DNA of 64,000 bases from Methanosphaerula palustris E1-9c (GTDB taxonomy: Archaea; Halobacteriota; Methanomicrobia; Methanomicrobiales; Methanospirillaceae), in the NCBI RefSeq assembly GCF_000021965.1, contig NC_011832.1:2459242-2523241 (forward strand). The letters are read 5' to 3'. Positions within the stretch are counted from its first letter, which is position 1. The number at the start of each line of letters is the position of its first letter. This document shows, piece after piece, positions 27,680-36,032 of this stretch. The position numbers were made by a program, and so were the translations under genes. The notes under the pieces were generated by a model that searched no databases, was not told the DNA's origin, and saw only the letters and a program-made list of their open reading frames with translations.

Positions 27680-28688
27680 AGATCTGTTGAAATCCTCTAG
27701 TACTATGATCGCACGATAAGGCAAATATCTAATAAGAATCGTTGCTCCTTGAGTCAATGGCAAAACCAACAACAAGGAGCAGAGATAATGTCAACGAACT
27801 GGTATATCAAACTTATCAGATACATCTGTTCAGTACTACGATCCTCCCATTTCCCTCTTTATTCCTGCAAATATTCCAAGAGAACGTATACTCAGCATCA
27901 GCTCATGGCTATTCTTCTCTTTCGTGAAGCCCTTGGTACTGACTATCGGGATGTGGTTGAACTCATCAGTCTGATGGGTCGGATCAAAGACATCCTCCAG
28001 TTGAACCAGGTTCCCCACTACTCGACCATCCATAAGTTCATGGCTCGAACTCCTTCTGCAATATTCTCGATATTCCTGAATAAAACTCTCAAATTGTTTT
28101 ATTCCTGGGGTGAAATTGTTCCAACAACTGCCATCGATTCTACGGGATTCACAAGTCCGTACGCCAGTCATTATTACTCCTGGCGTACGGGAAAAATGCG
28201 AAAAAACATTGTGAAAACGTCGATTGCAGTAGATACACGCAAGCAGGTGATTCTCTTCTCCAAAATCTCGCTGAAACCAGTTCACGACATTAAACACACT
28301 GAACCACTTCTCAGGCAGTGCCAGAAGACCAGAAAAACCGGGTGTTATGTGATGGATAAAGGGTACGATTCCGAGGAACTTCATCGACAGATCAGGGAAG
28401 AGATGGGTGCTGATTCGGTGATACCTGTCAGAACCTGGAAAGGAAAGATCTATTCGGGGAAATACAGACAAGAGATGAATAACAACTTTGATTCAGAACG
28501 ATATCGCGAGAGGAACAAAGTTGAAACAGCGTTTTCAGTCATCAAAAAAAGATTCGGAGAGGACCTCAAGGCACGAAAATATTGGTACCAGGTCAAGGAG
28601 ATCAAGGTCAAAATGATCCTCCATAACCTCACGAAGGTGATTCAATCAGTCGTGATTATCACCATAGTTGAAGCATTTCAACAGAGCC
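27680..28688 (+). mobile_element. Insertion sequence, IS5 family, ISH1-like
   Basis: A 1009-bp element. The 17-bp terminal inverted repeats are at 27680-27696 (AGATCTGTTGAAATCCT) and, as reverse complement, 28672-28688 (GGCTCTGTTGAAATGCT), matching at 14 of 17 positions. Both ends are directly flanked by the 8-bp sequence GAAATTCA (27672-27679 and 28689-28696), the target-site duplication. An 8-bp duplication with an IS5-type transposase points to the ISH1 subgroup. The intact duplication suggests a fairly recent insertion. Confidence 0.88.
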
Positions 28689-28837
28689 GAAATTCAGTCA
28701 TGGTGAACCTCAATCTTCGTTTTGGGTTAAACGTTTGCTTCCCCCGGGTCCAGGAGGTACCACCGCACGATTTCACTCACTCTTCTCATCGTCGGTCATC
28801 TCTCCAAGGATATCCAGAGTCGGTCCGACTTCGATGA
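27788..28837 (+). CDS. IS5-family DDE transposase
   Basis: Starts at the ATG behind AAGGAGCAGAGATA. The DDE residues are seen in AIDSTGF, VMDKGYDSEEL and the Y-(2)-R-(3)-E type motif YRERNKVETAFSVIKKRFGE. About 300 residues lie within the element. No in-frame stop occurs before the right inverted repeat, so the frame runs on through the target duplication and ends at 28837, antisense to the last 65 bases of atwA. The 49 extra residues are not transposase. Probably active or recently active. Confidence 0.85.
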   Translation: MSTNWYIKLIRYICSVLRSSHFPLYSCKYSKRTYTQHQLMAILLFREALGTDYRDVVELISLMGRIKDILQLNQVPHYSTIHKFMARTPSAIFSIFLNKTLKLFYSWGEIVPTTAIDSTGFTSPYASHYYSWRTGKMRKNIVKTSIAVDTRKQVILFSKISLKPVHDIKHTEPLLRQCQKTRKTGCYVMDKGYDSEELHRQIREEMGADSVIPVRTWKGKIYSGKYRQEMNNNFDSERYRERNKVETAFSVIKKRFGEDLKARKYWYQVKEIKVKMILHNLTKVIQSVVIITIVEAFQQSRNSVMVNLNLRFGLNVCFPRVQEVPPHDFTHSSHRRSSLQGYPESVRLR

Positions 28838-30368
28838 TCCTGCCACCCCGCATGAGAGCGAGACGGTCGCAGATATCCCGGACGAAGTCCATGTCATGAG
28901 AGACGACGACAAACGTCTCATCCATCTCATCGCGGGCATGCAGGATCGAATGTTTGACATCCTGTTTTGTGATCGGATCCATCGTTCCCGTCGGCTCATC
29001 AAGGATTACCAGGCGCGGCTCCCGGATCATTACCTGCGCGAGGGCGACCCGGTGCTTCTCCCCCTCGCTGAGGTGACCGGGCAGGCGGTCGAGGATCTCC
29101 CTGCTCTTATCCTCGGTGAACCCAGCCATCTTCAGGGTCACGACCGCCTTGCGCACTGCCAATTCTTTCGGAAACTCCAGTCCGATCGCATCGGTCAGGT
29201 TGTCGATAACCGTTCGGTGCGGGTAAAGGTCGTACTCCTGGTGGAGGAGCCCGATGTAACTCTTCGCCCTGCCACGGAACTCGATCCCCGGTTTGGTCAT
29301 ATCGATCCACTCCTCTCCGACCTTCATATTCAACTCCCCGCCCGTGGGTTCAATAATACCGGCGATGATCCGTGAAAGAGTGGTCTTGCCAGCCCCACTC
29401 TTCCCGATGATGCCGAAAATCTCCCCCCGTGAGACTTCGAACGAGACCCCGTTGACAGCCCTGATCACGCCCCGGTCCACCGAGATGTAGCGCTTCTCGA
29501 CATCGCGGGCCGTCAGGATTTTCTCGCCATGTTTCACAGGCACTGAGGATTCGATCTCATGGTAATCCTCTGCAAACGAATCGATGATCTTCTTCGGGGA
29601 TCCGATCGCGACGATATCTCCATCCACCAGCAGCATCGCACGGTTCGCCAGGTCCTCGATCACCTGGGAGAAGTGCGATGTGACGATCATACCCATTCCG
29701 TTCTGTTGCACTGCTTGCGTGAGCATCCTGTGCACCTGCCGAGCCGTCTCGGGATCGAGCGTTCCCGTTGGTTCATCGGCAAAGAGCATCGCCGGATTCT
29801 TTGCGAGCTGCCGGGCGAGGACCACCCGCTGCTTCTCGCCACCCGAGAGATCACGGGCGATATGCATCATCCGGTGCGAGAGTTTCACCTGTTCGATGAG
29901 GTCGGCCGCTCGACTGACCGCACGCTCCTGAGGGTAACGGATGTCGTCGAGGGCGTGGAGTACGTTCTCAATGACCCGGTCATTACCATAGAGGGCAAAC
30001 GTCCGCTGGAACATGATGGCGGTTCGGTTCATAACCCGGGACTTCATACCGTCGTTCTTCTCATCCCAGAGATCGACGTCGACGGCCACGAGCTTCCCCC
30101 CGCATTCTGGGCATCTCCCGCCGGCCCGGCTCTGGACGTCCATGAATGTACAGCGATCACATCCCACCATGTGGTAGACAATAGAGCCTTGGGTCGGTGG
30201 TTGTTCAACCCCCCGGAGGAGGTGCATCAGCACGCTCTTACCAGCCCCGCTCCTTCCGATGACACCAATAATCTCCCCTTCCTGGATCTCGAACGAGACC
30301 CCATTTAAGACTCGTGTATTCCCGAAGTCCATGCAGAGGTCATGTACACTGATGAATGGTTTTGGCAT
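28773..30368 (-). CDS. atwA: Component A2 of the methyl-CoM reductase system, twin ABC ATPase
   Basis: A 531-residue protein with two ABC ATPase domains. Domain 1 has Walker A GRSGAGKS (38-45) with an inserted zinc-ribbon-like element, Cys70, 73, 86 and 89 (CDRC, CPEC), and signature LSGGEKQR; domain 2 has GKSGAGKTT and LSEGEKHR. This Cys insertion and twin architecture are typical of AtwA, the ATP-dependent factor for reductive activation of methyl-CoM reductase. AAGGAGG lies seven bases before the ATG. A palindrome (30402-30414) sits at TATA-box distance upstream. No membrane subunit is encoded nearby, as expected for a soluble factor. Confidence 0.88.
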   Translation of the reverse strand: MPKPFISVHDLCMDFGNTRVLNGVSFEIQEGEIIGVIGRSGAGKSVLMHLLRGVEQPPTQGSIVYHMVGCDRCTFMDVQSRAGGRCPECGGKLVAVDVDLWDEKNDGMKSRVMNRTAIMFQRTFALYGNDRVIENVLHALDDIRYPQERAVSRAADLIEQVKLSHRMMHIARDLSGGEKQRVVLARQLAKNPAMLFADEPTGTLDPETARQVHRMLTQAVQQNGMGMIVTSHFSQVIEDLANRAMLLVDGDIVAIGSPKKIIDSFAEDYHEIESSVPVKHGEKILTARDVEKRYISVDRGVIRAVNGVSFEVSRGEIFGIIGKSGAGKTTLSRIIAGIIEPTGGELNMKVGEEWIDMTKPGIEFRGRAKSYIGLLHQEYDLYPHRTVIDNLTDAIGLEFPKELAVRKAVVTLKMAGFTEDKSREILDRLPGHLSEGEKHRVALAQVMIREPRLVILDEPTGTMDPITKQDVKHSILHARDEMDETFVVVSHDMDFVRDICDRLALMRGGRIIEVGPTLDILGEMTDDEKSE

Positions 30369-30401
30369 CTCTCATCCTCCTTTGTCTTATTATTATCTAC
30401 A

Positions 30402-30414
30402 CATATGCGCATAA
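30402..30414. promoter_or_regulatory. Palindromic promoter element upstream of atwA
   Basis: CATATGCGCATAA with the perfect 10-bp palindrome TATGCGCATA (30404-30413), 34-46 bases before the atwA ATG, a position expected for a TATA box. The identical 13-mer occurs at 31354-31366 before the Cys-rich gene. A common regulator binding at the TATA element is a fair inference. Confidence 0.6.
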
Positions 30415-30571
30415 GTATCTGATCATAAAAAATTTTAAAAGAGAATGCAGCAGAGATCGGTCCTGCACGCATTGCGGATAAGGTGTAGACCGAGATCTAA
30501 ATGAATCCATTATAATGGTGAGTCCGGGACCACAATCTCTTGATATCTACAAGATTCAACCGTGAGAGGTG

Positions 30572-30931
30572 TCATTTGGGACACTTTGGACACCGGCCCT
30601 CAGCTGCTTTTGTACAGCCAGAGATTTCGATCCCTTTCCCGTGGACCAGCGCGTCAGCGATCTTGCGCCGGGCTTCATGCAGATCCCGCCATGCAGTCTT
30701 GCGTGAGACTCCAAGCCTTGCTGCCGCTTCTTCCTGCTCAAGTCCTTCGAGATCTATAAGTCGTATCAACTCGATTTCATCTGGTTGCAACGAGATGCCC
30801 GGTCCTTCTTCCTCCGGGCAGCAGCAGGGTCTGAAACAGCGTGATTCCTGGTTGCCATTGATTATCCGCCGGAGTCGTGGCCTTCCCCGGCGTGGACACT
30901 CCAGTGCCTCATCAATTTCATCAGATCTCAT
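30572..30931 (-). CDS. DUF134-family predicted DNA-binding protein
   Basis: A 119-residue protein. The N-terminus RRGRPRLRRII is basic, a cysteine cluster follows (CFRPCCCPEEE), then a sigma-70 region 4-like helix-turn-helix (LEGLEQEEAAARLGVSRKTAWRDLHEA) and a C-terminal CPKCPK tail. DUF134 proteins are predicted metal- or redox-responsive regulators, often next to Fe-S/NifX-like genes; no target is established. Start 30931 is chosen because AAGGAG lies eight bases upstream. Situated between atwA and the Cys-rich gene, it is a candidate regulator of both. Confidence 0.82.
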   Translation of the reverse strand: MRSDEIDEALECPRRGRPRLRRIINGNQESRCFRPCCCPEEEGPGISLQPDEIELIRLIDLEGLEQEEAAARLGVSRKTAWRDLHEARRKIADALVHGKGIEISGCTKAAEGRCPKCPK

Positions 30932-31084
30932 GACCAGCTCCTTATCATAGAATATACCCAGAATCGTATAACTTGTTTCCCGGTTCTGCTGCAACCTCAC
31001 GATTCAAAAGGTGCCCGATTTCCAGAACATTAAAAAAAGGTTCCTCTCGGGTCCTGTCGGAGATATTTAAAAAAGGGGATATCC

Positions 31085-31315
31085 TCACTGGCAGTTCGGG
31101 CCTCGATTGCATCGATGTTGATTATCCCCTGGTACACGCCCGGATCCGCAGCAGCAGGTATCACCGGATTTCAGGGCGGACGTGCAGGATTCCCAGTGGT
31201 GGCCGGCGCTTTCCAGATGTTGCTCACCACACGCACAGGTGTGCAGGGTAGTGGATTCAGTCTCGTCGCTGGGATTGATTGTATCCTTGTTAACTGGTTG
31301 CGTGTCTTCTGGCAT
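31085..31315 (-). CDS. Small cysteine-rich protein, unknown
   Basis: A 76-residue protein with nine cysteines and several histidines: HTCACGEQHLESAGHHWESC in the middle, then DTCCCGSGR and a C-terminal CNRGPNC. The pattern suggests metal or Fe-S binding. The N-terminal 25 residues are acidic and Thr/Ser-rich. The ATG has GGTG eight bases upstream, and the 13-bp palindrome shared with atwA lies 39-51 bases before it. I cannot name a family. Confidence 0.5.
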   Translation of the reverse strand: MPEDTQPVNKDTINPSDETESTTLHTCACGEQHLESAGHHWESCTSALKSGDTCCCGSGRVPGDNQHRCNRGPNCQ

Positions 31316-31353
31316 AGGTTCACCAACCGTACGACTGCCGCACGGTAATTACT

Positions 31354-31366
31354 CATATGCGCATAA
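31354..31366. promoter_or_regulatory. Second copy of the palindromic promoter element
   Basis: CATATGCGCATAA, identical to 30402-30414, upstream of the Cys-rich gene and reading in the same direction. On the minus strand it forms TTATGCGCATATG in TATA-box position. It is also near the start of the DUF169 gene on the other strand, but 140 bases away. Confidence 0.6.
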
Positions 31367-31393
31367 ATGACTTAAACCATTGCACCAGAACCC

Positions 31394-31557
31394 AACACAT
31401 CTCATCGACGTGAATCGGCACTTCCTCTCCAAGTCGAGCAGAAATTCTGGAATCTCTGATCCCCATTATCCTCCATCTTTATATTAATGAAGGGCAACGA
31501 GTGAATCATGATCACTCTATCAAAAACTGTGGATTACGCAGCCGGCGCAGCTGCCCT
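31394..31557 (+). repeat. Old imperfect direct repeat, copy B (nadK scar plus DUF169 start)
   Basis: Aligns with 26163-26322. The first part, 31403-31461, is the nadK 3' end with a one-base deletion (AAG-TCGAGCAG) and therefore dead; the second part is the true start of the DUF169 gene. Copies A and B bound the 5-kb accessory segment. Confidence 0.8.
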
Positions 31558-32224
31558 GATCTCTCTGTTGGGACTCTCTGGCTCACCGGTGGCCATCCGG
31601 TTCGCAGCGACAAAGGAGGCGGTTCCTGAAGGGATCGACGAGGTGCCTGAGACAATCCGGCACTGTAGTATGGTAAATCTGGCACGCAAGGAAGGGAAGA
31701 TCTTTTCTGCGACTGCGGAGAAGCACCTCTGCAACGGTGGTGCCTGGTCGCTCGGGCTCAGGCCGATCACCCAGAGTCTTCGGGACGGGGAGTTCTACTA
31801 CAAACTCGGCAAGTTCGAGTCAGACGCTGCCTGCAAGCGGACGATCGATCAGATCCCGCGTCTGGAGACCGGTTCCACCTATGCAACGCTCTACGCCCCG
31901 CTCGAAAAGACTCCGTTCATCCCTCAGGTGATTGTGATCATCGCCAACCCGTTTGCGATGCTGAAACTGGCCCAAGCCTCCCTGTACCACCTCGGCGGCC
32001 GGCTGCACCCCTCATTCGCCGGGATCCAGTCAGTCTGCGCCGATGTGACCGCCAACACCTACCTCACCGGAGCGGTCAACATCTCGCTCGGCTGCGACGG
32101 GTCACGGAAGTTCTCGGGGATCGCCCCTGACGAGATGGTGATGGGTTTTCCAGCAGAACAGCTCGGCGAGATCGTCGACGCATTGAAGATCGTCTGCGCC
32201 GCACCAGGTTCGCAGAAGAAATAA
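31508..32224 (+). CDS. DUF169-family protein
   Basis: A 238-residue protein of the DUF169 (PF02596) type, recognised by SGSPVAIRF, a conserved cysteine in RHCSMVNLAR, a second in EKHLCNGGAWSLGL and the late SLGCDGSRKFSGIAPDEMVMGFP. The conserved cysteines suggest cofactor or metal binding, but no reaction is known. GAGTG precedes the ATG within the duplicated segment. It seems originally to have followed nadK. Confidence 0.85.
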   Translation: MITLSKTVDYAAGAAALISLLGLSGSPVAIRFAATKEAVPEGIDEVPETIRHCSMVNLARKEGKIFSATAEKHLCNGGAWSLGLRPITQSLRDGEFYYKLGKFESDAACKRTIDQIPRLETGSTYATLYAPLEKTPFIPQVIVIIANPFAMLKLAQASLYHLGGRLHPSFAGIQSVCADVTANTYLTGAVNISLGCDGSRKFSGIAPDEMVMGFPAEQLGEIVDALKIVCAAPGSQKK

Positions 32225-32263
32225 AAATAGAGGATAGAGCAAAGCAAAAAAGACTGGGAAGGA

Positions 32264-33406
32264 TCAGAGATCCTTCACCTTATCCATGATGTCCTGGATG
32301 AACCCTTTTTTTTTTTCGGACCTCGGGCCCTTCTTCCCTTCGATCACGAGGATCTGACGGTACAATTCTTTTTCTTCGTCGCTTAACTGCCTCGGAGTGA
32401 TGATTCTGACCCGGACCAGCAGATCCCCGGGTCGGCCCCGCCGTTTGACCCCCTCGCCAGGGATCTTCAGGGCAGTGTTGAACTGGACCCCGGCCGGGAT
32501 CTTCAGTTCGACGGTCCGCTTGTCGATTGTCTGGACCTCGATCGTCGACCCCATGGCCGCCTGAGCAGGCGAGATCTCCACCTGAGACTCCAGATTGTCA
32601 CCGCTTCTGACAAACCGGTTATGCGGTGACACCTGCACCTCGATATAGAGATCGCCGTTCTGGGCCCCATAGTCCCCGGCCTCCCCGTATCCTTCCATCC
32701 GGAGACGCATCCCGGTATCGATACCAGCGGGGATGTGGACGTTCACCTTTCTGCGCACGCGGGAGTGGCCAGAACCCCCACACGCTTTGCAGACCTTATC
32801 AGGAACCTGTCCCTTACCCCCACATTCGGTGCAGGGAGCAGTCCTGACGAACTGACCGAAGATCGTCTGGCTCGTCTGTCGCATCTGCCCTGAACCCCCA
32901 CACCGGGTACAGGTATGCAGTTTCTTACTCTCACTGCCGGTCCCCCCGCAGGCTTCGCAGGGCTCGGTGTGGTAGACCTCGATCTCCCGGTCCACCCCGG
33001 TCACGGCCTCCTCAAGCGGGATCTGCATCCGCATCAGCAGGTCGTCGCCGCGCTGCGGCCCCCGGGGCCCTCCACCCCGGGCACCGCCAAAGAAGGTATC
33101 GAAGATGTCGCCGAAGCCAGAGAAGTCGGCGTTGAATCCGCCGCCATAGGCCCCGCCACCGGCATACGATCCCTTTGAGGCGTTGGTGAAGGTCTCATGT
33201 CCCATCTGGTCGTACTGGGCCCGTTTCTGCTGATCTGAGAGGACACTGTAGGCCTCGTTGATCTGCTTGAACTTCTCCTCAGCACCCGCCTCTTTGCAGA
33301 CATCGGGGTGATACTTCCGTGCTAGGTTGCGGTACGCCTTCTTGATCTCCTTCTCGCCTGCTGTTCGTGGGACCTCCAGGATCTCGTAGTAGTCTCCCGC
33401 ACCCAT
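32264..33406 (-). CDS. dnaJ: DnaJ co-chaperone (Hsp40)
   Basis: A 380-residue type I J protein. The J domain has YHPDVC (HPD motif) near 36, followed by a Gly/Phe-rich region ([20 protein letters not shown]), four CxxCxGxG zinc repeats ([32 protein letters not shown]), and the C-terminal substrate-binding domains. It stimulates DnaK. It lies four bases after dnaK in the grpE-dnaK-dnaJ operon. Confidence 0.96.
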   Translation of the reverse strand: MGAGDYYEILEVPRTAGEKEIKKAYRNLARKYHPDVCKEAGAEEKFKQINEAYSVLSDQQKRAQYDQMGHETFTNASKGSYAGGGAYGGGFNADFSGFGDIFDTFFGGARGGGPRGPQRGDDLLMRMQIPLEEAVTGVDREIEVYHTEPCEACGGTGSESKKLHTCTRCGGSGQMRQTSQTIFGQFVRTAPCTECGGKGQVPDKVCKACGGSGHSRVRRKVNVHIPAGIDTGMRLRMEGYGEAGDYGAQNGDLYIEVQVSPHNRFVRSGDNLESQVEISPAQAAMGSTIEVQTIDKRTVELKIPAGVQFNTALKIPGEGVKRRGRPGDLLVRVRIITPRQLSDEEKELYRQILVIEGKKGPRSEKKKGFIQDIMDKVKDL

Positions 33407-33410
33407 CTAC

Positions 33411-35252
33411 TCACTCTTCTTTGACTTTGTAGTCGGCATCGACGACGGTGTCGTCCTGCTTCTGGGAGGTGCCTTCCGATCCTGCGGTTGCCTGCTGTTC
33501 TGCCGCGGCTGCCTGGGCCTTCTGGTAGATCTTGGTCGTGGCTCCATACACCGCTTCGGTCAGTGGCTCCATCTCCTTCTTGATCGCTTCCAGGTCATCA
33601 TCTTCGAGTGCCTTCTTCAGCGCTGCAACGCCGGCCTCAATCTTCTGTTTGTCCTCCGCATCGATCGCATCGGGGTTGTCCTTCAACATCTTCTCTGCCG
33701 TGAAGACAGCAGTGTCTGCACCGTTACGCAGTTCGATCTCCTCCCGATTCTTCTTGTCGTCCTCTTCGAAGGCCTTGGCGTCGTTGACCATCTTGTTGAT
33801 ATCGTCCTCGGAGAGTTTCTTGTCCCCTTTGATCGAGATCGCCTGTTCATGGCCGGTGCCGAGGTCCTTGGCCGAGACATGGATGATCCCGTTGGAGTCA
33901 ATGTCGAAGGTGACCTCGATCTGCGGGATACCCCGGGGTGCCGGCGGGATGCCGGTCAGCTGGAATTTGCCGAGGGTGAAGTTGTCCTTCGCAAGTGCAC
34001 GCTCACCCTGGACCACATGGATCTCAACACTGGTCTGACCATCTGCCGCTGTGCTGAAGATCTGGCTCTTCCGGGTCGGGATCGTGGTGTTCCGCTCGAT
34101 CAGCTTGGTGGAGATGCCGCCGAGGGTCTCAATACCAAGGGTCAGCGGAGTGACGTCCAACAGGACGATATCCTTCGCCTCACCGGTCAGCACTGCGGCC
34201 TGGATCGCGGCACCGAGGCCGACGACCTCGTCGGGATTGACACCCTTGTCGGGCTCCTTGTTGAGCAGTTTCTTGACGGTCTCCTGGACGAACGGGGTCC
34301 GGGTCTGACCGCCGACCAGCAGCACATGGTCGATATCTGCAGCCGTTAACTTGGCGTCCGCGAGGGCCTGCTTGACCGGGCCGATCGTAGACTCGACCAG
34401 GTCACCGACGATCTGCTCAAACTTGGCACGGGTCAGGTCGATGTCCAGGAACTTGGGACCGCTGGCACCGGTAGTGATGTAGGGGAGGTTTATCGTGGTT
34501 TTCTGGACCGTCGAGAGTTCGATCTTCGCGTTCTCTGCAGCATCGCGGAGCCGCTGCAGGGCAATCACATCCTTTTTGAGGTCGACCCCCTCGGTCCGCT
34601 TGAACTCCTCGACCAGGTAGTCAATGATCTTCTTGTCGAAATCATCGCCTCCGAGGTGGTTGTTTCCAGCCGTGGACTTCACCTCGAAGACACCGTCGCC
34701 GAGTGTCAGGATCGAAACATCGAAGGTACCACCGCCAAGGTCGTAGACCAGCACCGTCGCTTCCTGCTCCTTGTCGACCCCGTAAGCCAACGCACTGGCG
34801 GTCGGCTCGTTGATGATCCGAAGGACCTCAAGGCCGGCGATCTGACCGGCATCCTTGGTCGCCTGCCGCTGGGCATCGTTGAAGTACGCCGGAACCGTGA
34901 TGACAGCTTTCGTGATCTTCTCGCCCAGGTAGGCCTCGGCGTCCATCTTTAGTTTCTGCAGGATCATCGCGGAGATCTCCTGTGGAGAGTACTTCTTGTC
35001 GTCGATCTGAACCGTCTCGGAGGTTCCCATCTTCCGCTTGATCGACATGATCGTCCTGCCGGTGTTCGTGATCGCCTGCCGTTTGGCCAGGTTTCCAACG
35101 AGCCGTTCCCCCTCCTTGGTGAACGCGACCACTGAGGCAGTGGTCCGGCCCCCCTCTGCGTTCGGGATCACGACCGGCTTGCCGGCTTCCATGATCGCCA
35201 TACATGAGAAGGTGGTCCCAAGGTCGATTCCGATGACTTTCTCTTTTACCAT
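33411..35252 (-). CDS. dnaK: DnaK chaperone (Hsp70)
   Basis: A 613-residue Hsp70. The ATPase domain starts [25 protein letters not shown] and [13 protein letters not shown] are visible, then the substrate-binding domain ([14 protein letters not shown]) and a helical lid ending in an acidic tail ([14 protein letters not shown]). The start at 35252 ([10 protein letters not shown]) is chosen by homology, with GGGAGG upstream; the longer frame adds an unlikely leader. DnaK entered archaea from bacteria by transfer. Confidence 0.96.
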   Translation of the reverse strand: MVKEKVIGIDLGTTFSCMAIMEAGKPVVIPNAEGGRTTASVVAFTKEGERLVGNLAKRQAITNTGRTIMSIKRKMGTSETVQIDDKKYSPQEISAMILQKLKMDAEAYLGEKITKAVITVPAYFNDAQRQATKDAGQIAGLEVLRIINEPTASALAYGVDKEQEATVLVYDLGGGTFDVSILTLGDGVFEVKSTAGNNHLGGDDFDKKIIDYLVEEFKRTEGVDLKKDVIALQRLRDAAENAKIELSTVQKTTINLPYITTGASGPKFLDIDLTRAKFEQIVGDLVESTIGPVKQALADAKLTAADIDHVLLVGGQTRTPFVQETVKKLLNKEPDKGVNPDEVVGLGAAIQAAVLTGEAKDIVLLDVTPLTLGIETLGGISTKLIERNTTIPTRKSQIFSTAADGQTSVEIHVVQGERALAKDNFTLGKFQLTGIPPAPRGIPQIEVTFDIDSNGIIHVSAKDLGTGHEQAISIKGDKKLSEDDINKMVNDAKAFEEDDKKNREEIELRNGADTAVFTAEKMLKDNPDAIDAEDKQKIEAGVAALKKALEDDDLEAIKKEMEPLTEAVYGATTKIYQKAQAAAAEQQATAGSEGTSQKQDDTVVDADYKVKEE

Positions 35253-35256
35253 GATT

Positions 35257-35814
35257 TTATGCCTCCCTGTTATTTCCTTTTGAAACTGCGACTTTTGCGC
35301 ATCTGATAATCCTATCATTCATCCGGTACCCACGGGCGACCTGATCTATCACCACGCCATCCGCTGCCTCGGCAGGGACGTACGCAATCGCTTCATGGGC
35401 AGCCGGGTCGAACGGCTCGTTCAGACAATCGATCGACTGGATGCCATGCCGACCGAGGATGGCCATGAAGAGCTTTCTAATCTGGTTAAGCCCTTCGCGA
35501 AGGTGCGCATCATCAGTCTTCTCTGCACGTTCCAGATTGTCCATCACCTCAAGTATCTCAACAGTGAACTGTTCGATGGCTGTGGTGATCCGAAGATTCT
35601 GCTCCTTTGCCATCCGCTTTTTGTAATTGTCAAAATCTGCGGCAAGCCGGAGAAACTGGTCATTCAGTTCTTCATAGGCCTTCTTCAACTCGTCGGTACC
35701 GGGTGATTGGGACGCCGTGTCAGCGGCCATATCTGCGGCCGAGCCGGCTGCCTTATCGGCTGTTGAAGATCCATGCTGATTCTCTGCTGTATCTTCCACT
35801 TTTTCTGTTCCCAT
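35257..35814 (-). CDS. grpE: GrpE nucleotide exchange factor
   Basis: A protein of 185 residues. An Ala/Thr/Asp-rich disordered N-terminus (about 1-45) is followed by a long coiled coil ([26 protein letters not shown]) and the beta domain with [15 protein letters not shown] and the family end [19 protein letters not shown]. It exchanges nucleotide on DnaK. Start at the ATG 35814; a TTG at 35826 is possible. First gene of the operon. Confidence 0.93.
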   Translation of the reverse strand: MGTEKVEDTAENQHGSSTADKAAGSAADMAADTASQSPGTDELKKAYEELNDQFLRLAADFDNYKKRMAKEQNLRITTAIEQFTVEILEVMDNLERAEKTDDAHLREGLNQIRKLFMAILGRHGIQSIDCLNEPFDPAAHEAIAYVPAEAADGVVIDQVARGYRMNDRIIRCAKVAVSKGNNREA

Positions 35815-35822
35815 AATCAGAC

Positions 35823-35860
35823 CCAATATCTATTGGATAGTAGTTCTATATAAATATATC
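35823..35860 (-). promoter_or_regulatory. Promoter of the grpE-dnaK-dnaJ operon with a palindrome at the start site
   Basis: On the minus strand a TATA-like element (ATATATTTATATAG, within 35846-35860) is followed by the palindrome CCAATA-GA-TATTGG (35823-35836), where the transcription start should be. A repressor site at this position would suit heat-shock control, but no regulator is identified. Confidence 0.5.
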
Positions 35861-36032
35861 CTTAACCTGAGGCTATCATCACTTTCGGATCAGGTACCTC
35901 CAAAAAATCTGTGAATTGCCCATAGATCATCAGAAAATCGCCAACCATCTGAATCAGAAGCCCCAAGAATTGGGCAATCTTGGAGAAGAGAGGAACCATC
36001 CCGAGAGGATATAAAGGAAGGGTTTCATAGTA

